Of a stretch of DNA of 64,000 nucleotides, positions 47,101 to 57,800 are shown piece after piece; within the stretch, counting starts at the first letter, position 1, and each line of letters starts with the position of its first letter. Source of the DNA: Paraphaeosphaeria minitans. Lineage: Eukaryota > Ascomycota > Dothideomycetes > Pleosporales > Didymosphaeriaceae. The translations under genes were made by a program, and so were the position numbers. The stretch is from positions 2,170,001 to 2,234,000 of the forward strand of contig WJXW01000007.1 of the NCBI GenBank assembly GCA_015832175.1, read 5' to 3'. The notes below the pieces were generated by a model that searched no databases, was not told where the DNA came from, and saw only the letters and a program-made list of their open reading frames with translations.

Positions 47101-48420
47101 GGAGAGAGGCGGTTGTGTCAAAAACCATGACTACTTTGGCGTTAGTACTTCCAATGTCGAACAAACTCACATGCACATATACTCAATTTGAAATGTCCTA
47201 GGGAACGTTTCAGCGATTTAAGGTCTGTTGTAGCACTGCATCCGGGAATTAGGAGGCCATGAAGTTGACGAACACAGCACTGCTGTACCCAGAAACGCTC
47301 TAGACGCAGGCCGAGAGAGCCCCTTTGATTTGTCTGGCCGTAGTGCAATGAGAGTCGACTGCATTGCTGTTTGGGGAGTTGGTGTTACTCCGGATTCCTC
47401 GAGTGCGTTTAGACGCTATAAACATGAGACTAGGAGCGCCATCCAGGGGGAAGATCAACGTGAATCGTCGATGGCCCGCGGACCAGCATGGTCTTCCCTT
47501 TCTCCAGATTGTGCAAACCAAGCGACGTCGATCTGCAGGTGGCTAGAGACAAAGAGCTTGAGTTTCTGCATACGGAAGGTAGCACGAGCTGTCCGGGGAT
47601 TCTGCCCCCAAGGGTCGTCGCTTCAGAGAACTTGTATGCGTAGGCATTTGGTGACTGATCGGACCGAGACGAAAGGCACGCGCGTTCAGTCAAAGTTGGA
47701 GTAGCCACTCATGAAACCTCTGGTTTCTTGAGAGACGCAAGCAGTGGAACATGACCCGTTGCCATGTTACAAGGCACCGAACCAGGAGGCTTCGCTGGCT
47801 GAGCATGATGTTAGCCCCAGCTTCGGTGCCATTTTGTCCGGAATGTCGGCTGTTGATGATGTTAATCGACTAGACTAGGTACTGGGTAAGGGTCTGGGGA
47901 ATATCAGAACGCGGGGTCGGGCATGAGTAGCGTCGTATAGCGGCGTAAAGTCTGATACGGAGGCAGCTCGAAGGGTGATGGTCGGGTACTAGAGCCACCG
48001 AAGGGATAACGATGGCTGCAGTCCGAGGGTGCTGCTGGGTGTGGGACACGCTGGCGTGCAATAGGGTCGTGACTGGCACACCCGAGGGAGTCACGACGCT
48101 TGAAACTTTGTCAGACGACCGGATCGGCAAAGGGAGCCCCAGGCGAGCGGACGTGGTTGCAGAGTCTTCGAAGCTCACCTGAGCCCGAGTGTGGAATTTG
48201 TGGAGTAGCCGCCTCATCAGCGCTGTGGGCCAATACTGAGGCTGATAGGGCGATAGGAGGTGTTTCAAGTCCGAGGTTGGTCAGCGGGACCTTGCAGAGG
48301 TCAGTCGAAACCCCAAAGGCTGCGGAGCAATCCCGGATTCTTCCGAAGCACGTGTCATCGGATGAGAACTGTTCTCTGGGAGCTAGGGCAAATCTTGGAC
48401 GATAGCGCGCTGGGTAGTCT

Positions 48421-48456
48421 GGCAGCAGCAGCAGCAGCAGCGGCAGCGGCAGCAGA
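48421..48456. repeat. CAG-type trinucleotide repeat
   Basis: About twelve units of CAG with a few CGG changes, non-coding as far as can be seen. Confidence 0.8.
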
Positions 48457-49260
48457 TGAAATTTTCGCAGCGACTTGGCTCACCCTAGCAACCTAACAAC
48501 CTGACAAGGAATTTGGGGAAGCGTGAGACTGAGGGGGATGATGACAAGCCTCGGAGCCAGTCGCTGCAGCAGCATACGCTCGCAGCATGCTTCGACATGG
48601 TAAATACAGAGGATTCAGCCTTCATAAGGCGCATCGGAGCATCGGAGCGTGATCCCGCAGTGTTCAGACCCACTGCTGGGAGATCTCTGCTCCAGGGGTC
48701 GTCAACGTCGCAGCGACTCGGACATGGGGGATTTGCATGAGGCTGCGGACTTCGCCTCATCTCACCTTTGGTGCTCGCTCCAGCTGCAGCGTAATCTGGC
48801 GGCCAGCAAGCAGCCGGTGTAAGGGGGGCATGTAGGTTTTAACACCTTTCTCACCGACTCATGTGCGGATTCCGGGTCGGGATGGCGCATCCCTGAAGCT
48901 GAAGTGCGGGCCGAGACGGCAGCCGCAGCGTGGAGGGGGCTCGAGACGCTCGACGCCATGATGCGTGCACACGGCGATGCAGTTGCTGTCTTCACCCGGT
49001 GCCTCACAGCGCTGGCTGTGGCTGGACTGCGCGCACTATGGACGCTGAAGCAGCACAGAGGCGTCGCTGTCCGAAGGTTGCTTTTGCCGCCTCCCGGACC
49101 CCCACATTCCCCAGGCCCAGACAGTGCTGGGAGGGGTGGTGGGCGAGTGATTGGCTTGGAGGTGTGCTGCTGGTTATCAGGGAGGATCCGGGGAGGGGGG
49201 GGTGGAGGGGAGGCAGCACGAGCGCCTTCTTGTTGCTGAGCGGGAGCCACCGCGCCTCGC

Positions 49261-49412
49261 AGCATGCCAGCATATCAGCATAGCAGCATGCCAGCATAGC
49301 AGCATAGCAGCACAGCAGCATAGCAGCACAGCAGCATAGCAGCACAGCAGCATAGCAGCACAGCAGCATAGCAGCATAGCAGCGTAGATAGCAGCATAGC
49401 AGCACGTGAGGG
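49261..49412. repeat. 8-bp minisatellite, AGCAGCAT/AGCAGCAC alternating
   Basis: About 150 bases. The middle part alternates AGCAGCAT and AGCAGCAC almost perfectly; the edges have TGCC, TATC and GTAGAT variants. It lies about 0.8 kb before the creA start codon. Confidence 0.88.
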
Positions 49413-50189
49413 CCGAGTAGCATGTGTGGAGCAGGCTGTGGCATCTAATAAGGTGGTTGCGGGCTCGACGAGCAGGCACGCCGAACGGTACTGGAAGGAG
49501 TGCGCCGAATGATGGAGGAAGGAGCGCCCCCGTGCCAGCCAGCAGCTCAAGTTAGCTGGGAGCATCTTATCTGGCAAGTCGTGCCTCGCCGATTCTTCAC
49601 CGTCCGTACACCGCTGCTCTCCAGACAAGAATTAGACAGACTTTGCTGGTCCCACCTCAAAGGAAATTTCTTCAACAAGTCGCCAGCGCAACGCACCACC
49701 CTACACCCTAGCAGCGCCGCACTCAGCGCAGCAGACGAGCGCCGGACGAGCCCACCAGCAGCCTCCATCTCCAATCTCCAGTCTCCAGTCTCCAGACGCA
49801 CCCTCGCACCTGGCAAGCCCACCGACACCGACGCCGACACCGACATCGACATCGACATCGGCACCGACCCGTGGCTTCGACTTCCCTCTCCCGCGCCCTG
49901 CTGTGCGTCGCCTGCAATCCACGACCCCGACGCACGCCATCTGCCCGCCTGCAGCAGACATCATTGCCCGACCGGGGTCCCGCTCGCTAGGCCGAATTCT
50001 CTTCATCCGCACCACACCCTAGCAGCACCTCCCCTAGCGTTTGAAAAGCCACAGACAGGCCCTCCGAAAGAGACCGAACTGTGGAGAGTGCCAAGACCCC
50101 ACGTATCTCCCACGCGCGCCTGCTGCCTCCAAAGTTACTTAAGTTTCCTTCTACCCCAACTTCCGCACCTACGTGCCTCCGCCGATCAC

Positions 50190-51473
50190 ATGCAACCCTC
50201 CACCCAGCAGATAGGTTCCTCCAACCTATCCAGTGTCCTCAACCACGAACCGACACAGCAACAAAACACTTCCCCCCAGACCACTCCCCAGCCGACCACT
50301 GCCGACGATCCCATGGCGACGGCTACCGTGAGCCTGATGGCCCCTCTCCTACAGAACGCCCAGCAGGACGAGCAGCGAACCTCTGGCGACCTCCCGCGTC
50401 CCTACAAGTGCCCTCTCTGCGACAAGGCCTTCCACCGCCTGGAGCACCAGACTCGCCACATTCGCACCCACACCGGAGAGAAACCCCACGCCTGTACTTT
50501 TCCTGGATGCTCAAAGCGCTTCAGCCGCTCCGACGAACTCACCAGGCACTCGCGCATTCACAACAACCCAAACTCCCGCCGAGGCAACAAGCAGCATGCT
50601 GCCGCCGCCGCTGCTGTCGCCGCCGGCATCATCGAGCCCAACACCATGGCTCACATGATGCCGCCGCCGTCGAACAAGATCATGTCGCGCTCCGCACCCA
50701 GTTCCAACAGTGGATCTCCCAACGTCTCTCCTCCGCACTCCTTCTCCAACTACTCGCCAAATGTGTCTTCGGACCTTGCCTCGTACCGGAATGGCGGCAA
50801 CGGCAGCAGTCCCAACGGACTGGCACGCAACATCGACCTTCTAGCTGATGCTGCCTCGAGATTAGAGCAAAGGCACGGGCACCATTACTCCTACGCCAGT
50901 CGCCATGTCACCAGTCACGGCTATCATCCCTACCAGAACAACCACCGGCTCCCGGGACTTGCGCAGTATGCCTACTCGAGCCAGCCCATGTCGAGATCGC
51001 ATTCACATGAAGATGACGACCCTTATGCGCACCGAATGACAAAGAAATCGCGGCCCGGATCTCCCCTCTCCACGGCACCTCCCTCACCCACATTCTCGCA
51101 TGATTCATGCTCACCAACACCGGATCATACCCCGCTTGCAACGCCCGCCCATTCTCCGCGGTTACGACCGCACGGTTTCAACGACGTGCAGCTCCCGCAT
51201 CTCCGCCACCTGAGCCTCCACCACGTGCCAGCACTCGCGCCGATGGAGCCTTCGACCAACACTGAGGCACCCTACGTTCCTGCTCAGAACTCGGGTGGCC
51301 TTCGCATAGGCGACATCATCTCAAAAGCGGAAGGTGCCCAGCGAAAATTACCTATACCGCAAATTCCGAAAGTAGCCGTGCAGGATCTTCTGAACGCGCC
51401 AAGCGGACTTTCCTCGGGCAACTCGTCTACGACTGCGTCGGTAGCCGGCAACGACCTCTCGGACCGCTTCTAG
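50190..51473 (+). CDS. creA: CreA carbon catabolite repressor, C2H2 zinc finger
   Basis: DNA-binding repressor that shuts off use of alternative carbon sources when glucose is present; binds SYGGRG sites. Single exon, 427 residues from the ATG at 50190 (the frame is open upstream but is low-complexity leader). Two C2H2 fingers at 72-94 ([19 protein letters not shown]) and 100-124 ([21 protein letters not shown]) match fungal CreA/CRE1 almost residue for residue. An alanine run (136-143) and acidic and Ser/Pro-rich segments follow, as in the family. The C-terminal block [20 protein letters not shown] and VAVQDLLNA is also typical. Autoregulation is common in the family; CCGGGG and CCCCAG sites occur in the upstream kilobase. 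Confidence 0.96.
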   Translation: MQPSTQQIGSSNLSSVLNHEPTQQQNTSPQTTPQPTTADDPMATATVSLMAPLLQNAQQDEQRTSGDLPRPYKCPLCDKAFHRLEHQTRHIRTHTGEKPHACTFPGCSKRFSRSDELTRHSRIHNNPNSRRGNKQHAAAAAAVAAGIIEPNTMAHMMPPPSNKIMSRSAPSSNSGSPNVSPPHSFSNYSPNVSSDLASYRNGGNGSSPNGLARNIDLLADAASRLEQRHGHHYSYASRHVTSHGYHPYQNNHRLPGLAQYAYSSQPMSRSHSHEDDDPYAHRMTKKSRPGSPLSTAPPSPTFSHDSCSPTPDHTPLATPAHSPRLRPHGFNDVQLPHLRHLSLHHVPALAPMEPSTNTEAPYVPAQNSGGLRIGDIISKAEGAQRKLPIPQIPKVAVQDLLNAPSGLSSGNSSTTASVAGNDLSDRF

Positions 51474-54400
51474 TATGCCTCGCGGCACTGCACTGCACTG
51501 CACGGAGTTTTGGCGGCATTGTTTGGGTTTCCTTGTTGAGCCTGCGAGCGTTTGAAATTATGTTGGGGATAGAAAGGTGTCGGATTAGGGTGCCGTGAAG
51601 CGCACTGGCTACGAGCTCATGATTTCTGGTCGCAAATTCTCCCATAGACTTTCTTATCGTTGGACCGATCATACCCGCGGATGTATCTACCGCCGTTCTG
51701 TATCACCACTTCTTGCGATGCTATTTTTCCTTTGTTGAACCACCTGGGCAGCTGCTTATTGGCAGCGCACATACATAGTCTACTAGCTCAGCGCGTAATC
51801 AAGCGTCTTCGGCCTACTAAGTCTTCACCCCTTGTTAGTTTGGCATTACGAAATGGAAAGGCAGTGACGTGCTTTGGATGCCAAGTGAGGCAACAGCAGG
51901 GTGGCACGCAAGGAATACCGACGCAGCGGGTGAAATGCGGGACTCGCAGCGAATCTTGTTCGGCTTCTAGCTCGCGGATTCTCCCGTCGGTCGAGGAGCA
52001 GCACAAAGTCATCCGAGCACGAAACACGACTCGGCACTGTTTACTTACACAGTAGGTGTCGTCCGCCAACCCGAGAGGCAGCAAGGGGTGGGCGGTGAAG
52101 GCGACGGGGGGCGCTACACAGCATTCCAGCCCTCTGCGCAACCACACTTGCCCCTCAGCCGGTCAGGCGACGATCACCCCAGCTGCTCTCTCCGCAATCG
52201 CACGCCCCGATGTTTCTCACGGCACTGGTGCAGGTACAAGTGTCATCGCAGCCAGGCCCGAGGCAGACCAGTAGGTATCGCGGTGGGCGTGGGTGCCCTC
52301 AAATCACCTGCCGAGTTCGGCGCAGCCCACCCCTGGCTGATTGAGCACCAAGTCGGCCTGCCAGCCTGCCAGGTGCCTCACTTCGCCAGACGCTCGGCAC
52401 TGGTCGGGAGTTGGTGGAGGGTGCGGGTCCTTTTCTGGTGCGGCGCAGGCCCAAACGCGACGCCGCATCCTCAAAAGGGGGCGATGGGATTATTGCGTGG
52501 TACGCCGTCTGGGAAAAGTGAATGCACCCCAGACCCGGCGCTCCGCATCCATGCGTGGTCATGATGGCCCCTGCGGCTCTGTCTGTTTCGCAGCCCTTTG
52601 CACCTCGTGCACAACATTCCGCCACCCGAGATAAGAGGCGGGAAGATTTCCGTAGCCACACACGCTATCGCAGCCAGCGCAAGCTAGACAGATGGCGCTA
52701 TGGATGGGCGGAAAAACCAAGATACGGAAACCTTCCCCACGAAAGAAGAAAAAAAAATTAAAAAATCCAGGTTTGTCCGAATCCCGCATGCTACTATAGT
52801 ATTCTTATCAAGGGGTTACGTTGCTGCGCTGACGTCGGCAGCCAATGTCAGCACGCAACGCGCATGCAACATGTCATATCTCATCCCATCTCATCTCATC
52901 TCATCTCATGTCATGTCATCTCATTCCATCGCAGCACGCAACCACCGACGTCTTGTGCGTTTGGGGGTCCTCCAGCACGCAACCATCCAGCTCGATTCAC
53001 GATACCTAGTGTAAGCGCGCAAAAAAGCTCTGGACGCTAGCAGAAGACTAGCAGAGGACGAGCGCCTATCGATGGCGACATGCCTCATTTCCCGCTCGCA
53101 ACCTCGAGGCGATGCGATGGCAAAGGATAGGTAGGTAGGTAGTCTATCTCTGCGGCCACCTACCTTTGCCAGCCTTATCGCAAGCGCAACGATGCCCCCC
53201 CGCCCCCCTGTAGGCAATCGTATCTAGCGGGCGTGATATGCTTCTAGCCTGGCTCAGCCAGCTCTGGCGGCTTGACGCGGTTCTAGCCTGACTGAACGAG
53301 GAATCTTAGCCCGCCCTGTGGCAAGTGTGGGGTCTCCACAGTGGCCAGATGGCGGACATGCAGCATACCCCACCGTCACCAGGCCGTTTCCCGATAGCCG
53401 CGTAGCATCTCTCATGCCGCCATCCGCTGGACTATCTATCTACCTATCTGATAGGAACTTGTCACTGCCGAGATGAAACCGGCGCTTGTCGTTGCCAGTT
53501 TCATCACCGTCACCAGGTAGATAGGTAGTCTAGTTTACTGACTGCAAATTGCTGCATGTAGCCGACTCGGTCGCCCACGGTCATGCCTCTCCAACCGCCG
53601 TCCGTCTCCGTCTCCGTCACATGCCGTCGACGCCAGCGCCAATAGGGCAACTCCAGCGGTGCGTACGGGTATTGCCCAACACGCCTCAAACAGCCCGTCG
53701 CCAGCGGTTTGGAAATCGAATGCGACTCTACATGTCGGATCATCGCGCGCGCCTTCGTCTAGCACCCTCACGCACGGCCAGGCGCGTCGTCACGTCTCTC
53801 ATTCTTCCAAGGTTTCGAGCTTCATATACGTGCATATGCACGCAGCACCTACGCTTGATCGCCTCGCAGTGCAGCATCGTGTCCTACTGGCCGATAAATA
53901 CCAAACGCAGACGGTGCTCTACCAGGTCTCTGGTACTCGCTTCGTTGCCCGCGTCCAGCTGTCGCTTGCGCAACGGTTACTGTCGAGCTCATCTCGAAGG
54001 TGCCTGTGCGTCTGAGAGATGCTGTGATTGCACCATCGATCCGATGCTGTCCCAAACCTCTGAACGTCATTGTCGACGATAGTGTCCCCTTTTCCCTGAT
54101 TGACCACTTGTTCTCTTGCCAGTAGGTATCACGTCACTCTGGGGTCCCTAGTGTCCGTTTCCCCGTGGGAGTGCCGCACTGCCTCGGCCAACTACAACGT
54201 GCACGAACGTCTCCAGTCGGCTAGCCTCTAGGTATGCGATGTTTCCACCGGCGGGTGGATGTGGCTTGACGGGCGGGTGTGTTTCCTCTTCCATGTTGGT
54301 CACGAAACGGCTTAAACAACACCAACACTAAAAGACGACACGTCTCTCTGCTCAGACATGAAGAGCTCTGCGCGCAAGGGTGCAAAAAAAAAGAAAAAAA

Positions 54401-54542
54401 AAGTGGGAATATAGCCGCGGTTGTTCATGAGTAGGTAGTAGCAGCTGCCGTCTGCATTGAAAGCTTCATGAGTCACCCACCCGACTAGACCATGACCCAC
54501 GGGGTCCGGATAAGCCAAGCCCACAAAAAGAAATTGACGGAA
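51474..54542. other. 3-kb gene-free region downstream of creA
   Basis: creA 3' UTR at the left; no gene recognised beyond it. Contains an imperfect TCATC pentamer run (52874-52930), clusters of TAGGTAGG / CTATCTAC words (53128-53143, 53434-53460, 53511-53533), and A-rich tracts at 52744-52768 and 54387-54401. Confidence 0.5.
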
Positions 54543-54661
54543 ACATACAACAGCGGGGATTCTCGCGCCCTCACGGATCGCAATACTAATCCGCCGGTAT
54601 CCTGCTTGAGTACCGCTGAGCGGACGGGAAGCGCTATGTTCAGGATCCAATGGTCGTATGT
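54543..54661 (-). rRNA. diverged 5S rRNA copy, possible pseudogene or isotype
   Basis: Same length (119 nt), strand and ends as the copy at 2623-2741, but about 30 positions differ. Identical parts are the first 12 bases, CTTCCCGTCCGCTCAGC, ACCGGCGGAT and the last 19 bases. Most changes lie at positions 13-29 and 81-99. The latter include the internal promoter region, where the usual GGGTGACCAGCAGC is replaced. Only three T residues follow the 3' end; a T5 run comes about 12 bases later. The replaced segment can still fold (GCG-A-UCC around GUGA with GGGCGC), so a structured isotype is as possible as a dead copy. Confidence 0.8.
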
Positions 54662-54698
54662 GGAAGAGGGTGTCAATTACAACGTACATGTCGCTTGT

Positions 54699-54843
54699 GA
54701 AACGTCTGCAAGTCAAACTAGCACATGCTTTGCGAAACGCCTGCAGGTCAAACTAGCACATGCTTTGCGAAACGCCTGCAAGTCAAACTAGCACATGCTT
54801 TGCGAAACGCCTGCAAGTCAAACTGTGCTAGCACATGCTTTGC
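54699..54843. repeat. 35-bp tandem repeat, 4 copies
   Basis: Units start at 54699, 54734, 54769 and 54804. Each reads GAAACGCCTGCAAGTCAAAC followed by TAGCACATGCTTTGC. The copies differ by one or two bases, and the last has a five-base GTGCT insertion (40 bases). It begins 37 bases from the 5' end of the diverged 5S copy. The unit is not a multiple of three, so it is not a coding repeat. Confidence 0.93.
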
Positions 54844-57800
54844 GGAGTCCTCCGAAGCTGTGTCCTGCATGTGCATGTCTGCTGTTCGAATACCTGGTAT
54901 TCCAATTTGCACGTGACCCTGCTGCCCAGCAAAGAGTACATGATCTCCACCCGCCAAACCACCTCACAGGCACGTTTTATAGTAGCCATCTTGCTCGAGG
55001 TCCAATCGACCATATCAAGCCATTCTCGGACCAGGATCCTACCGCTGCAACGTTCCAGAACATGCACGCAGTGTTCCATGGCTACGCTGCAAACCCCACT
55101 CCCCTCTAGCACATCACTTCCCTCGCCGTCCTTCTGCACAGTACATCCATCAACCGTACATGAACATCAGCGCCACCCCTCCCTCGCAGACGCACCTCAA
55201 TCAAGCACGCCGATCCGTGCATCCTCCCATGCACGCCCTCCCCCAGCTCGTATATCCCACAGCACCCCGTTTAGCCTCAGTGGAAGCGCAGCGAGCAGAG
55301 TACCATCACGTACCTACCTCAATCTCCAGTGCGCATGCGTGCGCCAGCGACCTGACCCCGCGCCCACGTTGGATAGACGAGGCCACGGACGCACGTCAGA
55401 CGGACGCACCGTTGCAGCATGCGTCGGCGTCGGTCCCTGAATCGAAACCTTTTTTTTTTTTCTTTCTTCTTCCCTTGTTGAGCTCCGTCCTGCGCGGGGC
55501 GAGATTGTCCGTGGCGTTACCGCGACGTGGGCCTGCGAGGTAGGTAGACTATCTAGTCTACTATTTTTTCTTTGTTCGACGAGTACCTAGATGCCTTACC
55601 TAGTACCTACCTGCCTACCTAGCCGCCTTCACATGCCAGCCCCGTCCGGTCCGTCGCCTGATAACCTATTCATGCTCCCTCCATCGTGTGCAACGTCGCG
55701 ATAGGACGTCGCCGACGCCGCTGCCGCCGCCGCATGAATCGCTATCAAAGCCATGCTCGAGTTTCATATCCGTGAATCCTACCCCATTCTCAACGCAGCA
55801 ATCGCACATCCCCGAAAGCGTAGTTCCTGCGTGCCGTCCTCAATCCCATCGATGGAGGGATGGAGGGATGGACTAGCGCACCTGCCATCGCATGCCGCGC
55901 CCAGGGCGGGCGCAGGAATGGGAATGCATCGGGCACTGCCATCCGCCTTCGCCCATCCCCTCGTCGCACTGACGTGATGGTGAAGCGACCCGACCCGAGC
56001 CGTGCTCCGTCGCTTTGCTGCTGCGAGACGGTCTAGAGCGTCAGGTTGCCGCGCACTCCGAGGGACGCGGGACGAGGGACGCGGTAGGTACCATTGCTGC
56101 GAAAAACTCGTGGGCGGACTATCGATGCTTCCGCCGAGGTCCCTCGCTGCCGTGCCTGCCTGTGGTCCCTGACGCGGTTCGGACGTTCCGATACCCCAGC
56201 GCCCCCGTTGACTTTCGCCCGCTCGCTGCTCGGTACGATGGGCGCGAAGCACAATCAGAATGGGAATGTGGAGCAGACGTAGGTAGTCGTACCGGTACGA
56301 GATTGGGAAATGCACCCGGGTGGGTACTGCGAGATGGGTGGGGGGGATTCTCCGAGACTTCTTGCCCTGAGGACGCGTCGATGGGTCGGACGGAAAAGCA
56401 GGTCCAATGCTCAAGCACGTGCGAAGGGGGGTCAATAGATGGAAAATCCATTGCCCCTGAGGATCGCGGAATAATGTGCCCCTCCACAGGTGCAGTTTGG
56501 TCCAAGTCCAGTGCGTCCGAAAACTGCCTTCCACTTCCCTTGCTTCTTCTTCGTATGCTCGGCTGACCCCCAGGCAAACGTCTATCCGGAAGTCACTCCA
56601 CACGCACATACATGCATACATACGTATACACACACATACGTACATACGTACATACATGCATACGTACATACGTACATACATGCATACGTACATACGGCCC
56701 GAACGCACACCCTCCCCATCCCAAGCACCTCCACCTTCGCATCCCCCTCCCGCCATCCCGCACTTTCCAAACCTTCCTCGTCCCTCCCTCGTCCCTTGCC
56801 CTCCCCCTCCCTCCCTCCCTCCCTCGATCTCGCCCGCCTCGCTTCGACCCGCACCGATGACCATCCCATCCGTCCCTGCAACGCCGTCCCGACGCACCTG
56901 CACACCCGCACCTTCTCCTTCTCCTTCCTTCCTCCCCCTCCTCTCCAGCGCGACGAATCGCACACAAGAGCAGCACACCTCCCTCCCCGCGCTGTTCTGT
57001 TGAGCGCAGACCCAGGTTCGGAAGAGCGCGCAGGGCTCGTCTCGGGTGATGCGTCTTAATCTACTTGCTGTGGGTCCACGTGACTGCGTGCTTGGGGAGT
57101 TGTTTGGTGCTGGAGGGGAGACGACGAGCACGTTGAGAGGTAGGCGGGCGGGCGGGCGGGCAGTTGTCTGGCTGGATGAAATGAACGCAGGACGGGACGG
57201 CTGTATGTAGACACGGAGGGCCAGCGACGATCAGCGCAGCGTGTCTGCCTGCCTGCCTGCCTGCTCAACATGCGCGGGGCGCTTTGTCTGCTCGCGACTC
57301 CAAGACGTCGCATCTTAGCAGAGGACATGATGTGACCTCATCTCGTGTGACCCCGCCAGTCTAGAATAAACGCAGGGTCGTATGCCTACCTTACCTACCT
57401 CCTCCCCCACTGACACGAAAACGCCGCCGCGTTTTGTCACGTCCAGGAACAATGGACGCATGATACGGGTCCCCCCACGACGCAGCCACATCACATCGAC
57501 CGCCAGGGCAAAGCGATGGCGAGCGCAAGAGTTAGGAAGCTGGGCAGGCATCAAATCTCGTGACTTTGGCCTCTCCTTGAAGGCACATGTTGCGAGGTCA
57601 CCGCATACCGTCCGCTGACGATCGAACACCTCGTCTGCATCGCATCGCGATCACGCTTCAACTCCGCAATGGCATGCCATAGCGTCGTCCTTCGATCCCG
57701 ATGCCTATTCGAGGGCGGTAAACCGACCTTGCACCGCTCTCGTAACCTTCCTCCCGTCCCCGAAGCCACTCAAGTCCCGCGTGGCCCGTCGAGCAACAAG

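Larger units (their letters stand above)
44139..50189. other. 6-kb gene-free region upstream of creA
   Basis: No recognisable coding frame or exon chain. A 90-codon plus-strand frame at 45220 has a hydrophobic start but runs into a poly-glycine GGC/GGT repeat (45451-45480). The right part from about 49500 is a long open, low-complexity stretch that is probably the creA leader and contains an imperfect GACACC/GACATC hexamer repeat (49821-49868). Confidence 0.5.

Noticed and set aside
49500..50189. N-terminal extension of the creA frame
   Set aside because: Low-complexity sequence with a hexamer repeat; CreA proteins begin close to the zinc fingers as at the 50190 ATG. Treated as leader.
54312..54716. 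134-codon minus-strand frame over the second 5S copy
   Set aside because: It reads through the 5S sequence and an A-rich tract giving poly-Phe; not a protein gene.
55779..57131. 450-codon minus-strand open frame
   Set aside because: Its length comes from GC-rich sequence plus the CATA/CGTA microsatellite, which encodes a Met-Tyr-Val-Cys repeat. No domain motif, and overlapping frames on the other strand are equally open.
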